From an uncultured Synechococcus sp. (GTDB taxonomy: Bacteria; Cyanobacteriota; Cyanobacteriia; PCC-6307; Cyanobiaceae), in assembly GCA_913057985.1 (NCBI GenBank), contig CAJXPL010000001.1, positions 62,001 through 126,000 of the forward strand: a stretch of 64,000 nucleotides of DNA. Reading direction: 5' to 3'. Below, in pieces: positions 11,454 to 20,928 of this stretch. Position 1 is the first letter of the stretch. The number at the start of each line of letters is the position of its first letter. The notes below the pieces were generated by a model. That model was not told where the DNA came from. It did no database searches and was given only the letters and a program-made list of their open reading frames with translations. The position numbers and the translations under genes are program-made.

Positions 11454-12703
11454 GCCTGCATCGACTGCACCATCTGGGGAAGCATCGCCAAACCCAGGGG
11501 GTATCCATTGCGCTTGCGCGCCTCATCGAGGATCGCGGGGGGCAGGGTCACCCCGAGCCGCTTCAGCACCGCATCGCCCACATCCATGCGGTCGAGGGTG
11601 CCGGAGGGAAGGCCCGCAGCACTCATCACCAACAGGCGTCCCTGGGAGGCCGCCTCCAAGGCCGGCACCGCCTCCACCAGGGGAGCCGAACTGGCGATGG
11701 ACGGCAGTTCAGTGAGGGGGCGCAGATGATCCTCGAGGCGCTGTTGGTCCCATTGCTGCACCGGCAGCAGTTTCAAGGGTTGATCGTCAATCCAACCCAC
11801 CCAACGGCCGCTCTTGCAGACGAGCACCCAATCGGCAGGTCCCTCCGCCTCGCTGGCGATCAGCCGCAGCTGACTGAGGCGCCGCAAGGTCTGATCTGCC
11901 TCCAGCACGCGGAGACGTTTGCCTGCCGCAGCCTCCACCTTCAACTCCCGAAGCACCGTCTGCAACTGCAGCATCTGGGTCTGACTGCGGTTGGCACTCA
12001 GGCCGAACCAACCGATCAACATCAGCAGGACGCCGTTGAGCCCCCAGCCCTGCCAGAGCAGAACACCACCCAACAGGATCATCAGCATCGACAAAGCCCG
12101 TCCGGACGCCGAGGCCACCTGAACGCCTTTCTGCTGACTACCGCTCAGCTTCCAAACCAAGGCCTTGAGGATCAGCCCGCCATCGAGGGGCAGCCCGGGC
12201 AAGAGATTGAACAAGCCGAGCATCAAGTTGAGCAAACCCACCTGGCTCAACAACTGTGTGGCCAAGGGCTGGGTGTCCGAAAGGGCTGCAGCCCCCGCCA
12301 GCATCCCAAAGGCCAACACCAAACTCACGATCGGGCCAGCCGCCGCAATGCGCAGATTGCCCATGGCGGTGGGGCATTCCTTCTCCACCCGCGCGATGCC
12401 GCCCAGATGAAACAGGGTGATGCTCAACACCTTCACCCCTTCCCGCAGGGCCATCAGGGCATGGCCCAATTCATGCAGCAGCACGGAGCTGAACAGCAAC
12501 AAGGTGGTCAGCAATCCCAGCCCCCAACTCGCCGTTGCCGAGGCCGTTGTCGCGTAGCGGGACTGAAACAACGTGGTGAAGATCGCCACGGCAAACAACC
12601 AGCTGGGCTGGAGCCGCAGGGGAATTCCGCCAATCTTGAGCACCTGCCAGCCCTCTCCCACCGCCAATCCCGTCGTGTGCCGCTGCCGCGGACTGTCATC
12701 CAC
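11411..12703 (-). CDS. Site-2 protease family zinc metalloprotease (M50)
   Basis: An intramembrane protease of the type that cleaves anti-sigma factors or membrane-bound regulators. The 430-residue product begins at a GTG at 12703. HELGH at residues 77-81 supplies two zinc-binding His and the catalytic Glu. NLLPGLPLDGG contains Asp174, the third ligand. Six or so hydrophobic segments fill the first 230 residues. The C-terminal 190 residues are soluble and may hold a degenerate CBS-like pair. Only 20 bp separate it from divergent trpF. Confidence 0.92.
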   Translation of the reverse strand: MDDSPRQRHTTGLAVGEGWQVLKIGGIPLRLQPSWLFAVAIFTTLFQSRYATTASATASWGLGLLTTLLLFSSVLLHELGHALMALREGVKVLSITLFHLGGIARVEKECPTAMGNLRIAAAGPIVSLVLAFGMLAGAAALSDTQPLATQLLSQVGLLNLMLGLFNLLPGLPLDGGLILKALVWKLSGSQQKGVQVASASGRALSMLMILLGGVLLWQGWGLNGVLLMLIGWFGLSANRSQTQMLQLQTVLRELKVEAAAGKRLRVLEADQTLRRLSQLRLIASEAEGPADWVLVCKSGRWVGWIDDQPLKLLPVQQWDQQRLEDHLRPLTELPSIASSAPLVEAVPALEAASQGRLLVMSAAGLPSGTLDRMDVGDAVLKRLGVTLPPAILDEARKRNGYPLGLAMLPQMVQSMQAQSAEPDASSTSNS

Positions 12704-12723
12704 GATCCTAGGGAGAGCAACCT

Positions 12724-13398
12724 ATGCAGCCCTTGCGTGATCCCCGCCCCACTCCAAACCTCAAGATCTGTGGGATCACCGACCCCGAGCAGGCTCAAGC
12801 CATCGCACAGATGGGGGTGCAGGCGATTGGCGTGATCGGCGTTCCCGCCACCCCACGCTTTGTGGAACCAGCCCAGCGCAGGGGCTTGTTCCAGCTTCTG
12901 GAACAACAGCACCCCCAGCTGCATCGCGTTTGGGTCGTGGCCGATCCCGACGATGCCGCTCTCGAGGAAGCGCTCAACGGTGCTGGTCAGCCCTCCGTGG
13001 TGCAGCTGCACGGCAGCGAGTCAGACCAACGCTGCCAACACCTGAAACAGCGCTACCCCCGGCTGCAGTGGTGGAAAGCGTTGCGGGTGCGTGAACCCGA
13101 CGATCTCAAGCAGCTCGAGCAGTACGCGCCCCATGTGGACGCTCTGCTGCTCGATGCCTGGAGCGCCGATCAACTGGGCGGCACCGGGCACCGGATCCCC
13201 CTTGATTGGCTGGCCGAAACCGAGCTTTCGGTGCCGTGGTGGCTGGCAGGGGGATTGAGTGCGGAGTGGGTTCCAGAACTGCTGAGCCGCGTCAATCCCC
13301 AGGGGCTCGATGCCTCCAGTCGACTGGAGGAACGACCGGGATGGAAAAACCTCGACAAGGTTCAAGCCCTTGTCGAGGCTGTGAAGTCGAGGCCGTAA
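12724..13398 (+). CDS. trpF: Phosphoribosylanthranilate isomerase
   Basis: Third step of tryptophan synthesis: isomerises phosphoribosylanthranilate to CdRP. The 224-residue TIM barrel has the catalytic cysteine in LKICGITDPEQA (near residue 17) and the catalytic aspartate in ALLLDAWSADQLGGTG. The phosphate-binding GGLSAEWV and NPQGLDASSRLEE sequences come after. The family's usual FYPKSPR loop is replaced by GVPATPRFV, a variant common in cyanobacteria. It stands alone rather than in a trp operon. Confidence 0.95.
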   Translation: MQPLRDPRPTPNLKICGITDPEQAQAIAQMGVQAIGVIGVPATPRFVEPAQRRGLFQLLEQQHPQLHRVWVVADPDDAALEEALNGAGQPSVVQLHGSESDQRCQHLKQRYPRLQWWKALRVREPDDLKQLEQYAPHVDALLLDAWSADQLGGTGHRIPLDWLAETELSVPWWLAGGLSAEWVPELLSRVNPQGLDASSRLEERPGWKNLDKVQALVEAVKSRP

Positions 13399-13420
13399 AA
13401 CAGCCTTGAATCGCGGCTGA

Positions 13421-14170
13421 TCAGGTGCTGAGCAGCGCTTCCTGCTGACGCACCAGCTCAAAGAACTCCTGCTTGAGGCTGGGATCGTGGCGAAAATCGC
13501 CGCGCACCACGGAGTTCACCATGCTGGTTTGGGGCTCTTTCACCCCACGCCACTTCATGCAGTAGTGCTGCGCCTTGATGATGATGCCAAGACCCTGGGG
13601 CTCACAGAGCTTCTCGATTTCATCGGCAAGGATCATCACAGCCTCTTCCTGGATGTGAGGGCGGGAGAAGACCCAGTCAGCCACGCGGGTGAATTTGGAG
13701 AGACCGATCACCCGGGCACCAGGTTTGATCCCGATCCAGCAATTGCCCATGATCGGCACCAGGTGGTGTGAACAGGCGGAACGAACCGTGATCGGTCCAA
13801 CGGTGTAGATCTCATCCAGCTGTTTCACATTGGGGAAGCTGGCCACCTTGGGCTGCTGGTGGTAGCGCCCCTTGAACACCTCCTGGAGGTACATCTTGGC
13901 GACGCGCTCCGCCGTCTCATGGGTGTTGTGGTCGTTGTCGATATCGATCACCAGGCTGCGCAGCAGGTCGCGAACCTTGTCTGCAACTTCAACCTGAAGC
14001 TGATCCAACTCACCCGGCTGGAGGTGATCAGCGATGTTGTCGTTCGCCAGGAAGGAAGCACCCGCTTCCCTCAGGCGCTCACGGATGCGCGCTGAAACCT
14101 GGGGATTCAAGCTGCCATTGCCGTTGCCGTTGGCGACGCCGCTGGAAACGAAAGGGACTGTGGAGGTCAT
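13421..14170 (-). CDS. folE: GTP cyclohydrolase I
   Basis: Converts GTP to dihydroneopterin triphosphate, the entry to folate and pterin synthesis. The 249-residue product has a Gly/Asn-rich N-terminal tail of about 20 residues, then the catalytic domain. Zinc ligands are in RSACSHHLVP (Cys and His) and AQHYCMKWRGV (Cys). GNCWIGIKPGARVIGLSK follows the first ligand pair. It is the last gene of the leftward run aar-accA-SDR-folE, 9 bp after the SDR gene. Pterins are also pigments and cofactors in marine Synechococcus. Confidence 0.97.
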   Translation of the reverse strand: MTSTVPFVSSGVANGNGNGSLNPQVSARIRERLREAGASFLANDNIADHLQPGELDQLQVEVADKVRDLLRSLVIDIDNDHNTHETAERVAKMYLQEVFKGRYHQQPKVASFPNVKQLDEIYTVGPITVRSACSHHLVPIMGNCWIGIKPGARVIGLSKFTRVADWVFSRPHIQEEAVMILADEIEKLCEPQGLGIIIKAQHYCMKWRGVKEPQTSMVNSVVRGDFRHDPSLKQEFFELVRQQEALLST

Positions 14171-14179
14171 GGTGTTCGT

Positions 14180-14887
14180 TCAGAAGGCGCCGGCAGCCGG
14201 CATAAGGGTGAGATCTTCGATCAACTGGTTGCTGGGTTGCATCGCCAGATTCGCCAGTGTTTCTGCCGCCTGATCGACAGAGAGCATGGCACGACGATCG
14301 AAATCGCTTTGTACGGTTTCCGCGTCCCACAGTGGTGTGTTCACGGCCCCAAGAGTGAGGGTGCAGGCACGAATGCCATTGCACCGTTCCTCCTCCGCCA
14401 GGCAGCGGGTGAAGCTGGCCAAGGCAGCCTTACTGACGCAATACGCACCCCATTGAGGAAAGGCATTGCGGGCGGCGTGGCTACTGATGTTGATCACCAA
14501 TCCGCCGTTCTCACGCATGGCGGGAACAACAGCAGAACAAACTTGCATCACGCTGGTGACGTTCAGCTGTAGCAGCCATTGCCAACGCTCGATCGGCATG
14601 GCCAATAGATCGCCGGTGTAGGCCGCACCCGCGTTGTTGATCAGCACGGAAGGGGTCTCACCCTGCTGCAACAAGCCAGCCATCGCAGCTGCGATGCCAT
14701 CGGATTGCGTCAGGTCGATGGCGGCAGAGGCCACAGAAACACCTTTGGAGCTGAGCTGAGCACTCAGCTGCTCCAGTTGATCAGCGCTACGGGCGGTGAG
14801 CAGCAAATCCCAACCTTGTTGAGCCAAAAGCTCAGCAGTTCGGCGACCTATGCCTCGGCTCGCACCTGTGATTAGAGCCGTTGGCAA
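14180..14887 (-). CDS. Short-chain dehydrogenase/reductase
   Basis: An NAD(P)-dependent oxidoreductase of the classical SDR type, 235 residues. TGASRGIG at residues 7-14 binds the cofactor, NNAG is near residue 87, and the catalytic Tyr-x-x-x-Lys is in WGAYCVSKAAL. The exact substrate is not evident. It lies 24 bp downstream of accA and 9 bp upstream of folE. A role in fatty acid or pterin reduction (a FabG- or sepiapterin/pteridine-reductase-like activity) is possible from context, but not shown. Confidence 0.92.
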   Translation of the reverse strand: MPTALITGASRGIGRRTAELLAQQGWDLLLTARSADQLEQLSAQLSSKGVSVASAAIDLTQSDGIAAAMAGLLQQGETPSVLINNAGAAYTGDLLAMPIERWQWLLQLNVTSVMQVCSAVVPAMRENGGLVINISSHAARNAFPQWGAYCVSKAALASFTRCLAEEERCNGIRACTLTLGAVNTPLWDAETVQSDFDRRAMLSVDQAAETLANLAMQPSNQLIEDLTLMPAAGAF

Positions 14888-14911
14888 AAACCGTTAGCAA
14901 ACCGCGACACT

Positions 14912-15901
14912 TTAAGCAGCTTTGTCGACATCCTGTGACGTTTTTTCGAGGAACCGTCCCATCGCCCTGAATTTGGAGTATCTAGCCTCGCGCAATTCCT
15001 GCTCCGAAAGGCTCAGCAGTTGGTCGAGCTGACGCTCGATCGCCGCCCGCAGGTTTTCTCCGGCCTCCAATGGCGCCCAGTTGTTGCCACCGGAGGGCTC
15101 CTCGAGCACCTCATCCACCACCCCAAGCTCCAGCAAGTCGCGGCCGGTGATCCTCAAGGCTGCCGCCGCATCAGGTGCTTTAGCCGCATCACGCCAGAGG
15201 ATGGAGGCGCAGGCCTCAGGGCTGGCCACCGTGTAGACGCTGTGCTCGAACATCAGCAAGCGATCGGCCACCCCGATGCCCAAGGCACCGCCGGATCCAC
15301 CTTCACCGATCACGGTGGCGATCACCGGAACACGCAAGCGGAACATCTCCCGCAGGTTGACGGCGATCGCTTCACCCTGGCCCTGCTCTTCGGCCTCAAG
15401 GCCGGCATAGGCCCCGGGGGTATCGATGAACGTGAGAATCGGCAGGCGGAAGCGATCGGCATGATCCATCAACCGCATCGCTTTGCGGTATCCACCCGGA
15501 GCCGCCATCCCGAAATTGCGGGCGACGTTCTCTTTGGTGTCGCGGCCTTTCTGATGGCCGATCAACATCACAGGGCGATCGCCCACCCGGCCGACACCGC
15601 CGATCAAGGCCTGATCGTCATTACCGCGACGGTCTCCATGCAGTTCCACCCAGTCGTCGCAGAACATCTGGATGAAATCCAGCGTGCTCGGACGTTGCGG
15701 GTGGCGGGCGACCTGAATCTTCTGAGCGGGCGTCAGCCCCTGAAAGATCTCCTGACGACGACGGGCAGCGAGGCTCTCCAGCTGCTGCAGTTGCTGCGAG
15801 ACGTCGACTTCCGAATCTCTAGCCAGCTGACGGATCTGCTCAATCTGCTGCTCCAGCTCGACGAGCGGTTTTTCGAACTCAAGCAGGGGACGACGGGGCA
15901 T
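14912..15901 (-). CDS. accA: Acetyl-CoA carboxylase carboxyltransferase subunit alpha
   Basis: With AccD it forms the carboxyltransferase that makes malonyl-CoA, the first committed step of fatty acid synthesis. The 329-residue product begins [17 protein letters not shown] and has the family segments DGHRGNDD-like [55 protein letters not shown] and [19 protein letters not shown]. It follows aar by 19 bp on the same strand, so malonyl-CoA supply and acyl-ACP reduction are probably transcribed together. Confidence 0.97.
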   Translation of the reverse strand: MPRRPLLEFEKPLVELEQQIEQIRQLARDSEVDVSQQLQQLESLAARRRQEIFQGLTPAQKIQVARHPQRPSTLDFIQMFCDDWVELHGDRRGNDDQALIGGVGRVGDRPVMLIGHQKGRDTKENVARNFGMAAPGGYRKAMRLMDHADRFRLPILTFIDTPGAYAGLEAEEQGQGEAIAVNLREMFRLRVPVIATVIGEGGSGGALGIGVADRLLMFEHSVYTVASPEACASILWRDAAKAPDAAAALRITGRDLLELGVVDEVLEEPSGGNNWAPLEAGENLRAAIERQLDQLLSLSEQELREARYSKFRAMGRFLEKTSQDVDKAA

Positions 15902-15920
15902 GGCTCTGGCTCTCCGGAGG

Positions 15921-16961
15921 TCAGGCGGCAGTGGCCTGCAGGTTGGGTTGAAGGTTCAAGGTGCTGAACCCATGGCGCACCGATGCCGCGCCGATGAAAT
16001 CCATCTTCTCGAGGGTGATGTTGTTGCGCCCCCAGCTGAAGTTGGTGTGGCAGCGCTCAAACTCGAGCAGCATGGCTTCGGCAAAGCAGGCAAACATCTG
16101 GCGCTGCGGCCGCTCCATCTCGGCGATGGCCATCATCGACCAGCCGATGTCACGGCAGAACTCCACGATTCCACCCTTGAGAACGTGGATGCCACCACCG
16201 GCAACCTTCGTATCGAGATTCTTGGGATAGCCCCCGTCAATCATCAAACAGGGCTTCTTGAGGCTGTCTTGATCGATCTCAAGGGTGCGGGGCATGCTTG
16301 CCACCCAGACGACCACATCGGCCTCAGGCAGAGCCTCATCGAGGGACAGAATTCGTCCACCGCCCAGTTCCTGCTGAAGATCGAGCAGCGGTTGCTGCTG
16401 ACGCGCCACCAGCAGCAGTTCACCAACTCCGGTGCGCGCCTGCAGCCAACGGCAGACGGCGGAGCCGATATCACCCGTGGCACCAACGACGGCCACCTTG
16501 GCTTTGCTGAGATCGATCCCGAGACTTGGAGCGTTGTTCTCCACCTGACGGCAGATCACCCAGGCCGTGTGGGTGTTTCCGGTGGTGAACCGCTGCCAAT
16601 CCAGGGTGGTGCTTCGCACCGTCTGGTGCTGGAGCAGGTTGAAATTCTCGAAAATGATCGAGGTGAAGCCACCCAAGGCCGTGATGTTGATGCCCTTCTT
16701 CTGGGCGAGTTCCATGGCGTTGAGCACCTTGCGCCGGGCCGTCTTGAAGCGGCTCAGCATCTCGGGCACGAAGCAGGAGTCGATGTAGGCACCCTCGATG
16801 GTCGTGCCCACGGGACTGGTGACTTCCACGTGCTCAACGAGCTGCGGAGGTGCACTGCACCAAACATCCAGATCACCGTCGGCGATGTGATCGAACCCGA
16901 GTTCCATCGCCTTGCGGCGAGCAGCCTCAAAACTCGTTGAATGTCCGATCAGACCAAACAT
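15921..16961 (-). CDS. aar: Long-chain acyl-[acyl-carrier-protein] reductase
   Basis: Reduces acyl-ACP to fatty aldehyde with NADPH, the first step of cyanobacterial alkane synthesis. The 346-residue product begins [18 protein letters not shown]. The Rossmann motif GATGDIG is at residues 160-166 and the catalytic cysteine is Cys292 in [12 protein letters not shown], equivalent to Cys294 of other AARs. The partner ado is upstream on the same strand, 114 bp away with a hairpin in between. accA follows closely. Confidence 0.97.
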   Translation of the reverse strand: MFGLIGHSTSFEAARRKAMELGFDHIADGDLDVWCSAPPQLVEHVEVTSPVGTTIEGAYIDSCFVPEMLSRFKTARRKVLNAMELAQKKGINITALGGFTSIIFENFNLLQHQTVRSTTLDWQRFTTGNTHTAWVICRQVENNAPSLGIDLSKAKVAVVGATGDIGSAVCRWLQARTGVGELLLVARQQQPLLDLQQELGGGRILSLDEALPEADVVVWVASMPRTLEIDQDSLKKPCLMIDGGYPKNLDTKVAGGGIHVLKGGIVEFCRDIGWSMMAIAEMERPQRQMFACFAEAMLLEFERCHTNFSWGRNNITLEKMDFIGAASVRHGFSTLNLQPNLQATAA

Positions 16962-17015
16962 GTCTTACTGCTGACGTCTCAAAGAACACCTCGAAGTACC
17001 ATGTTCCCATGGCAA

Positions 17016-17051
17016 CCGGTATCGACGGCAACGTGCCTGTCGATAAACCGG
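17016..17051. terminator. Hairpin between ado and aar
   Basis: CCGG (17016-17019) pairs with CCGG (17048-17051), and TATCGAC plus GGCA pair with TGCC plus GTCGATA around a 3-base loop, with small bulges. There is no U-tract in the ado direction. It could be a partial terminator or attenuator setting the aar:ado ratio, or an RNA-processing stem. Confidence 0.5.
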
Positions 17052-17075
17052 CGTTGGATCAAGACCTGAAACGGG

Positions 17076-17795
17076 TCAAACAGCAAGCGCTGCTGCGGCC
17101 ATGCGGGCGATGTCGCGGGAGGTGAAACCGATTTCACCCAAAGCTTCCTGGTAAGCAATCAGGAAATCTTCGATCAGGTCTTCCTTCTCCATGTGGAGGA
17201 CGGCAGCGTCAGCAGCCACGTCTTCCAGCATCGAGCGGATCAGAGGAAGATTGGCTTTGTTCGCTTCAAACAGCTCGTCCTTGCTGGCTTCGAAGTTGGC
17301 CTTCAGCCATTCCTGGCCATAGTTGAGGTGAGTGTATTCGTCCTTCACCACACCCTCAGTGATTTTGCGGGCGAAGGGATCGGCCACAGGGATGTAGATG
17401 TGATAAGCCGAAATGGCAAATGCTTCGATCAGCAGGGCCTGAATCAGCAGGCAGGTGACCACCTTGCCCTCTTTGAGAGCGGCCTGAAAATTGCCGTGAA
17501 GCGGTTCAAAGAACTTCTTGGCGAAGGGCAGATCGGCTTCAACCCCAAGGTTGCGACCGCATTGGGTGAAGCCCTTCATGTGCTTCATCTCCATCCGTGC
17601 CAGACGCTTGAGCTCCTCGGCCTGCTCGGGAATCAATGTGCCGAGCGAGATGTAGTTGTCATGCGCTTCCTGCTCGCCCTCGATCACGATGGCGTTGATC
17701 CGGCTGTAGGCGTCCTTGTAAGCAGCAGTCGTGAAATCCGGCAGTGCGTCCTGGCCCTCCAGCACGGGTGCTTCAGGTGCATTGAGGGTCGTCAT
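17076..17795 (-). CDS. ado: Aldehyde-deformylating oxygenase
   Basis: Converts fatty aldehydes to alkanes and formate using O2 and reduced ferredoxin. The 239-residue product from the ATG at 17795 ([16 protein letters not shown]) has all six di-iron ligands of this ferritin-like family: Glu41, Glu69, His72, Glu124, Glu153 and His156. They fall in [26 protein letters not shown] and [11 protein letters not shown] longer in-frame extension overlaps the neighbouring gene and is rejected. It is the first gene of a leftward lipid/alkane run. Confidence 0.97.
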   Translation of the reverse strand: MTTLNAPEAPVLEGQDALPDFTTAAYKDAYSRINAIVIEGEQEAHDNYISLGTLIPEQAEELKRLARMEMKHMKGFTQCGRNLGVEADLPFAKKFFEPLHGNFQAALKEGKVVTCLLIQALLIEAFAISAYHIYIPVADPFARKITEGVVKDEYTHLNYGQEWLKANFEASKDELFEANKANLPLIRSMLEDVAADAAVLHMEKEDLIEDFLIAYQEALGEIGFTSRDIARMAAAALAV

Positions 17796-17871
17796 AGGAC
17801 GCTGTCCACCACGTTCAGTGGGAACGACAATAACCAGTGCCCCAAGAGTTGGGGACACATGCGTCCAAGGT

Positions 17872-18714
17872 TCAGGACGTGGACTTGATCTTGGACGGTT
17901 TGGAGAGAAGACTTTGGGTGGGAGGCCATTGACTGGCCAAAAGGGCCTGAAAACGTTCCTGCCAGTGACTGACCAGCCGTTCTTCCAAGCGATTGCCCAG
18001 ATCGATCGATGCCTGGCGCGCATCACCGATCACTCCCGTCGCGCTGAGGTCGTCGGTGAGCCATGCGCAGGGCGCCGCCCCTTCAAGGCTCCAACCCTCC
18101 GGCGGCTCCGGGGCGGAACCCACTGCTGCACGTCCATCCACCGGGCGGGCCGATCCAACCAGTTCTGGCGCCATCTGCAACATCAAGCTGGTTTCGGCCT
18201 GGCCGGCATGAAGGCCATGGAGCAACTCCTGATCGGGCAGCAGATCAGCCAATCCGTCCACGCCACTCCAGAGGAAACAGGGCAGAACGGCCATGGACGG
18301 GCACCGGCCCCGCAGCTGTCGGGCCGCCACCTGCAGCAAACCGATCTGGCCGCCATGGGCATTGAAGAGAACAAGGCGCTGCACCCCAATCGCCGCCAAC
18401 TGTGTTCCCACCTGTTCGACCAGTTCCAGGAGCAGAGGGGCCGAAATGCTGAGGGTGCCAGGGAAGTTCTGGTGCTCAGGCGAAAAGCCGATGGCCTGAC
18501 AAGGCAATCGCCATACCGGCAGAGCTGTCTCAAGCCCGGCAAGCACGGAATCGAGGATACCTTCAGCAAATACCGCATCCGTTGACAACGGCAGTTGGGG
18601 GCCGTGTTGCTCACAGGCTCCAAACGGCCAAATCACCGTCGCACCAGGTCGGGAGGCAGCTTGGCTGGCCTCGGGCCACGTCAACTGATCAAATCGCTTG
18701 CGGAGCTGGTCCAT
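17872..18714 (-). CDS. Creatininase family protein
   Basis: A metal-dependent amidohydrolase of the creatinine amidohydrolase/mycofactocin MftE superfamily; the substrate is unknown. The 280-residue product has the metal-binding segments [17 protein letters not shown] near residue 32, NAHGGQ near 131 and HAGQAETS near 178, which carry the Glu, His and Asp ligands. It is not beside other amide-hydrolysis genes. It lies 76 bp upstream of ado on the same strand and is divergent from the S1-domain gene. Confidence 0.9.
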   Translation of the reverse strand: MDQLRKRFDQLTWPEASQAASRPGATVIWPFGACEQHGPQLPLSTDAVFAEGILDSVLAGLETALPVWRLPCQAIGFSPEHQNFPGTLSISAPLLLELVEQVGTQLAAIGVQRLVLFNAHGGQIGLLQVAARQLRGRCPSMAVLPCFLWSGVDGLADLLPDQELLHGLHAGQAETSLMLQMAPELVGSARPVDGRAAVGSAPEPPEGWSLEGAAPCAWLTDDLSATGVIGDARQASIDLGNRLEERLVSHWQERFQALLASQWPPTQSLLSKPSKIKSTS

Positions 18715-18788
18715 GGAGTTGCCCGGGCACGAGGCTGCTGATCCCAGCCCAGCCTGTCAAAATGGGCGATCGACAAGCCCCTTGGTCC

Positions 18789-20036
18789 ATGCCCGCAGCC
18801 GGCAGTCCGCAGCCCAACCGCCCCAAGGCACCGAAGCCGGCAGCGACAAAACCGCTGCAGGTGATGCAGATCAACCGCCGCGAGGAGCAGGAAAAGCTGG
18901 CTCGGGAAGCGGCTGAAGCACGGGCCGCAGCAGAGGCTGCGGCGGAAAAGGCACGCATCCTTGAGGAACGGGCGGGTCTCGCCACCCCTCCGCGACCGGT
19001 CCAGCAGGAACCCGCCTCGTCACCAGGAAGGGATGACGACGCTCTGTTCGACATGGGGGCCATGGAAGGCATGACCATGGCCGACCTGATGGGTGCGCCG
19101 GATCAGCAACCCAGGAAGGAGCAGCGCAATCAGCCGCGCAGCGTGGACGACTTCGATTTCGATGAAGAAGCCTTCCTCGCCGCCTTGGACGAAAACGCCC
19201 CGGTTGGCACCACCGGAGAGGTGATCAAGGGCACGGTGATCGGCATCGAAAGCGATGGCGTGTATGTGGATATCGGCGGCAAGGCCCCGGGTTACATGCC
19301 CAAGAGCGAAGCGGGCCTGGGTGTTGTGACCAACTTCCGAGAGCGCTTCCCCAAGGGATTGGAGGTTGAAGTTCTCGTGACCCGTGAGCAGAACGCTGAT
19401 GGAATGGTCACGATCAGCTGTCGTGCCCTGGAGCTGCGCAAGAGCTGGGACCGGGTCAAGGAGCTGGAGAAGCAAGGGAAGGTGGTGCAGGTCATCGTCA
19501 ATGGCTTCAACCGCGGTGGTGTCACCTGCGATCTCGAAGGGCTGCGGGGCTTCATCCCCCGCTCACAGCTGCAAAACGGTGAAAACCACCAGGAGCTGGT
19601 GGGCAAGACCCTGGGGGTGGCCTTCATCGAGGTGAATTCAGAGACGCGCAAGCTGGTGCTCTCCGAAAAACGGGCTGCTGTTGCGGAACGCTTCCAGGAT
19701 CTGGAAGTGGGCCAATTGGTGGAAGGCCAGGTTGCTGCGGTGAAGCCCTACGGCCTCTTCATCGACCTCGGTGGCATCAGCGGACTGCTGCACCAATCAG
19801 CCATCACCAATGGCAGCCTGCGCTCCATCCGTGAGGTATTCGACCAGGGCGACCGCGTGTCGGCCCTGATCACGGAACTGGACCCTGGCCGCGGACGGAT
19901 CGGCCTCAACACTGCCCTGCTGGAGGGTCCTCCTGGAGAGCTTCTGATCGAAAGAGACAAAGTGATGGCTGAAGCCGCCGATCGCGCCAGCCGCGCCCAG
20001 AACACCCTGAAACAGCAGGAGCAGTCCGCCGGATGA
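18789..20036 (+). CDS. S1-domain RNA-binding protein (ribosomal protein S1 homologue)
   Basis: 415 residues from the ATG at 18789. The first 110 residues are low-complexity: an Ala/Glu/Arg helix (EEQEKLAREAAEARAAAEAA) and an acidic linker. Three S1 OB-folds follow. The first starts near GEVIKGTVIGIESDGVYVDIGG; the second covers GKVVQVIVNGFNRGGVTCD; the third covers GQLVEGQVAAVKPYGLFIDLGG. Cyanobacteria carry more than one S1-type protein; this is probably the second (Rps1b-like). The stop overlaps the next start by 4 bases (ATGA), so translation of the Tab2-like protein is coupled to it. Confidence 0.9.
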   Translation: MPAAGSPQPNRPKAPKPAATKPLQVMQINRREEQEKLAREAAEARAAAEAAAEKARILEERAGLATPPRPVQQEPASSPGRDDDALFDMGAMEGMTMADLMGAPDQQPRKEQRNQPRSVDDFDFDEEAFLAALDENAPVGTTGEVIKGTVIGIESDGVYVDIGGKAPGYMPKSEAGLGVVTNFRERFPKGLEVEVLVTREQNADGMVTISCRALELRKSWDRVKELEKQGKVVQVIVNGFNRGGVTCDLEGLRGFIPRSQLQNGENHQELVGKTLGVAFIEVNSETRKLVLSEKRAAVAERFQDLEVGQLVEGQVAAVKPYGLFIDLGGISGLLHQSAITNGSLRSIREVFDQGDRVSALITELDPGRGRIGLNTALLEGPPGELLIERDKVMAEAADRASRAQNTLKQQEQSAG

Positions 20037-20917
20037 GCACTGCTGCCCTGACAGCCGCCGAAGACTGGGAACTCGACTTCTACTCCCGACCCATCCTTGA
20101 GGCCGATGGCCGCAAGCGTTGGGAACTGCTGATCACCTCCACCCCTGCCGCAACGGGCGATGCAGTGCCCTTTCGCTTCGCCAAGGTGTGCCCCTCTGGT
20201 GAGGTGAACTCGCTTTGGTTGAGCCAAGCCCTGGCAGAAGCCAAGGAGGCATCCGCCAGCGGGGGCTGGGGTTCTCCCGTGCGCCTGCGCTGCTGGCGCA
20301 GTTCGATGCGCACCATGGTGCAGCGCGCCGCAGCCGAACAAGAGCTCGAGGTGATTCCCAGTCGCCGAACGTTTGCCCTGCTCGACTGGCTTCAACAACG
20401 CGAGAGGGAGGTTTATCCCGAGGAGGAGGGCTTCATGGCGGGCCCATTGGCACCGCCGCCGGCGCCCGTTCCAACCCCTCCGGTGCCCCTGCCGGAGGAA
20501 GTTCAAGGCGACGCCTGGAGCTGGGCCGCCCTGCCGGCGAGCCTGCTGCTGGAGGCATCGGAATGGCCGATGAGTTTCAGCGGGCTGCTGCACGTGCCTG
20601 ATGGCATCGACCCCGAAGCCTCTGTGCCGGGTCTGCGCCTGTTCAGCCAAAGCCGCTCCCTCGCCATGGCGGGCTGGTTGGGGGGTCTTGAGCCCGTGCG
20701 GATGATCGTTGAAGACCGCCAGCTGGTGCTGGAGGCTGGTCAGGACGACCGCTGGCTGGTGAGCGACCTGGAGCCAGGCATCGCCGCTGAAATCGCCGAA
20801 GCCCTGGCCACTTCGCAGCAGCAGGTGCGCGGCCTCCAATTCATCGCCATCCAGTCCAGCCCCGAAGAACAGACCTTCGGTGGTTTCTGGATGCTGCGGG
20901 ACATCCCAATGGCCTGA
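20033..20917 (+). CDS. Tab2/Atab2 family RNA-binding protein (DUF1092)
   Basis: Chloroplast relatives bind the psaB mRNA leader and are needed for photosystem I translation. The 294-residue product shows the family start WELDFYSRPILEADGRKRWELLI, then SGEVNSLWLSQAL and RCWRSSMRTMVQRAAAE. A Pro-rich linker (about 142-160) and the conserved C-terminal half with GGLEPVRMIVEDRQLVLE and GFWMLRDIPMA come next. It is translationally coupled to the S1-domain gene, a combination that fits mRNA binding at the ribosome. Confidence 0.9.
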   Translation: MSTAALTAAEDWELDFYSRPILEADGRKRWELLITSTPAATGDAVPFRFAKVCPSGEVNSLWLSQALAEAKEASASGGWGSPVRLRCWRSSMRTMVQRAAAEQELEVIPSRRTFALLDWLQQREREVYPEEEGFMAGPLAPPPAPVPTPPVPLPEEVQGDAWSWAALPASLLLEASEWPMSFSGLLHVPDGIDPEASVPGLRLFSQSRSLAMAGWLGGLEPVRMIVEDRQLVLEAGQDDRWLVSDLEPGIAAEIAEALATSQQQVRGLQFIAIQSSPEEQTFGGFWMLRDIPMA

Positions 20918-20928
20918 CGGCAGGGCTG

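Noticed and set aside
17009-17125. Small rightward frame starting MATGIDGNVPVDKP
   Set aside because: It overlaps the 3' end of ado, lacks a ribosome-binding site, and the hairpin at 17016-17051 explains its symmetry.
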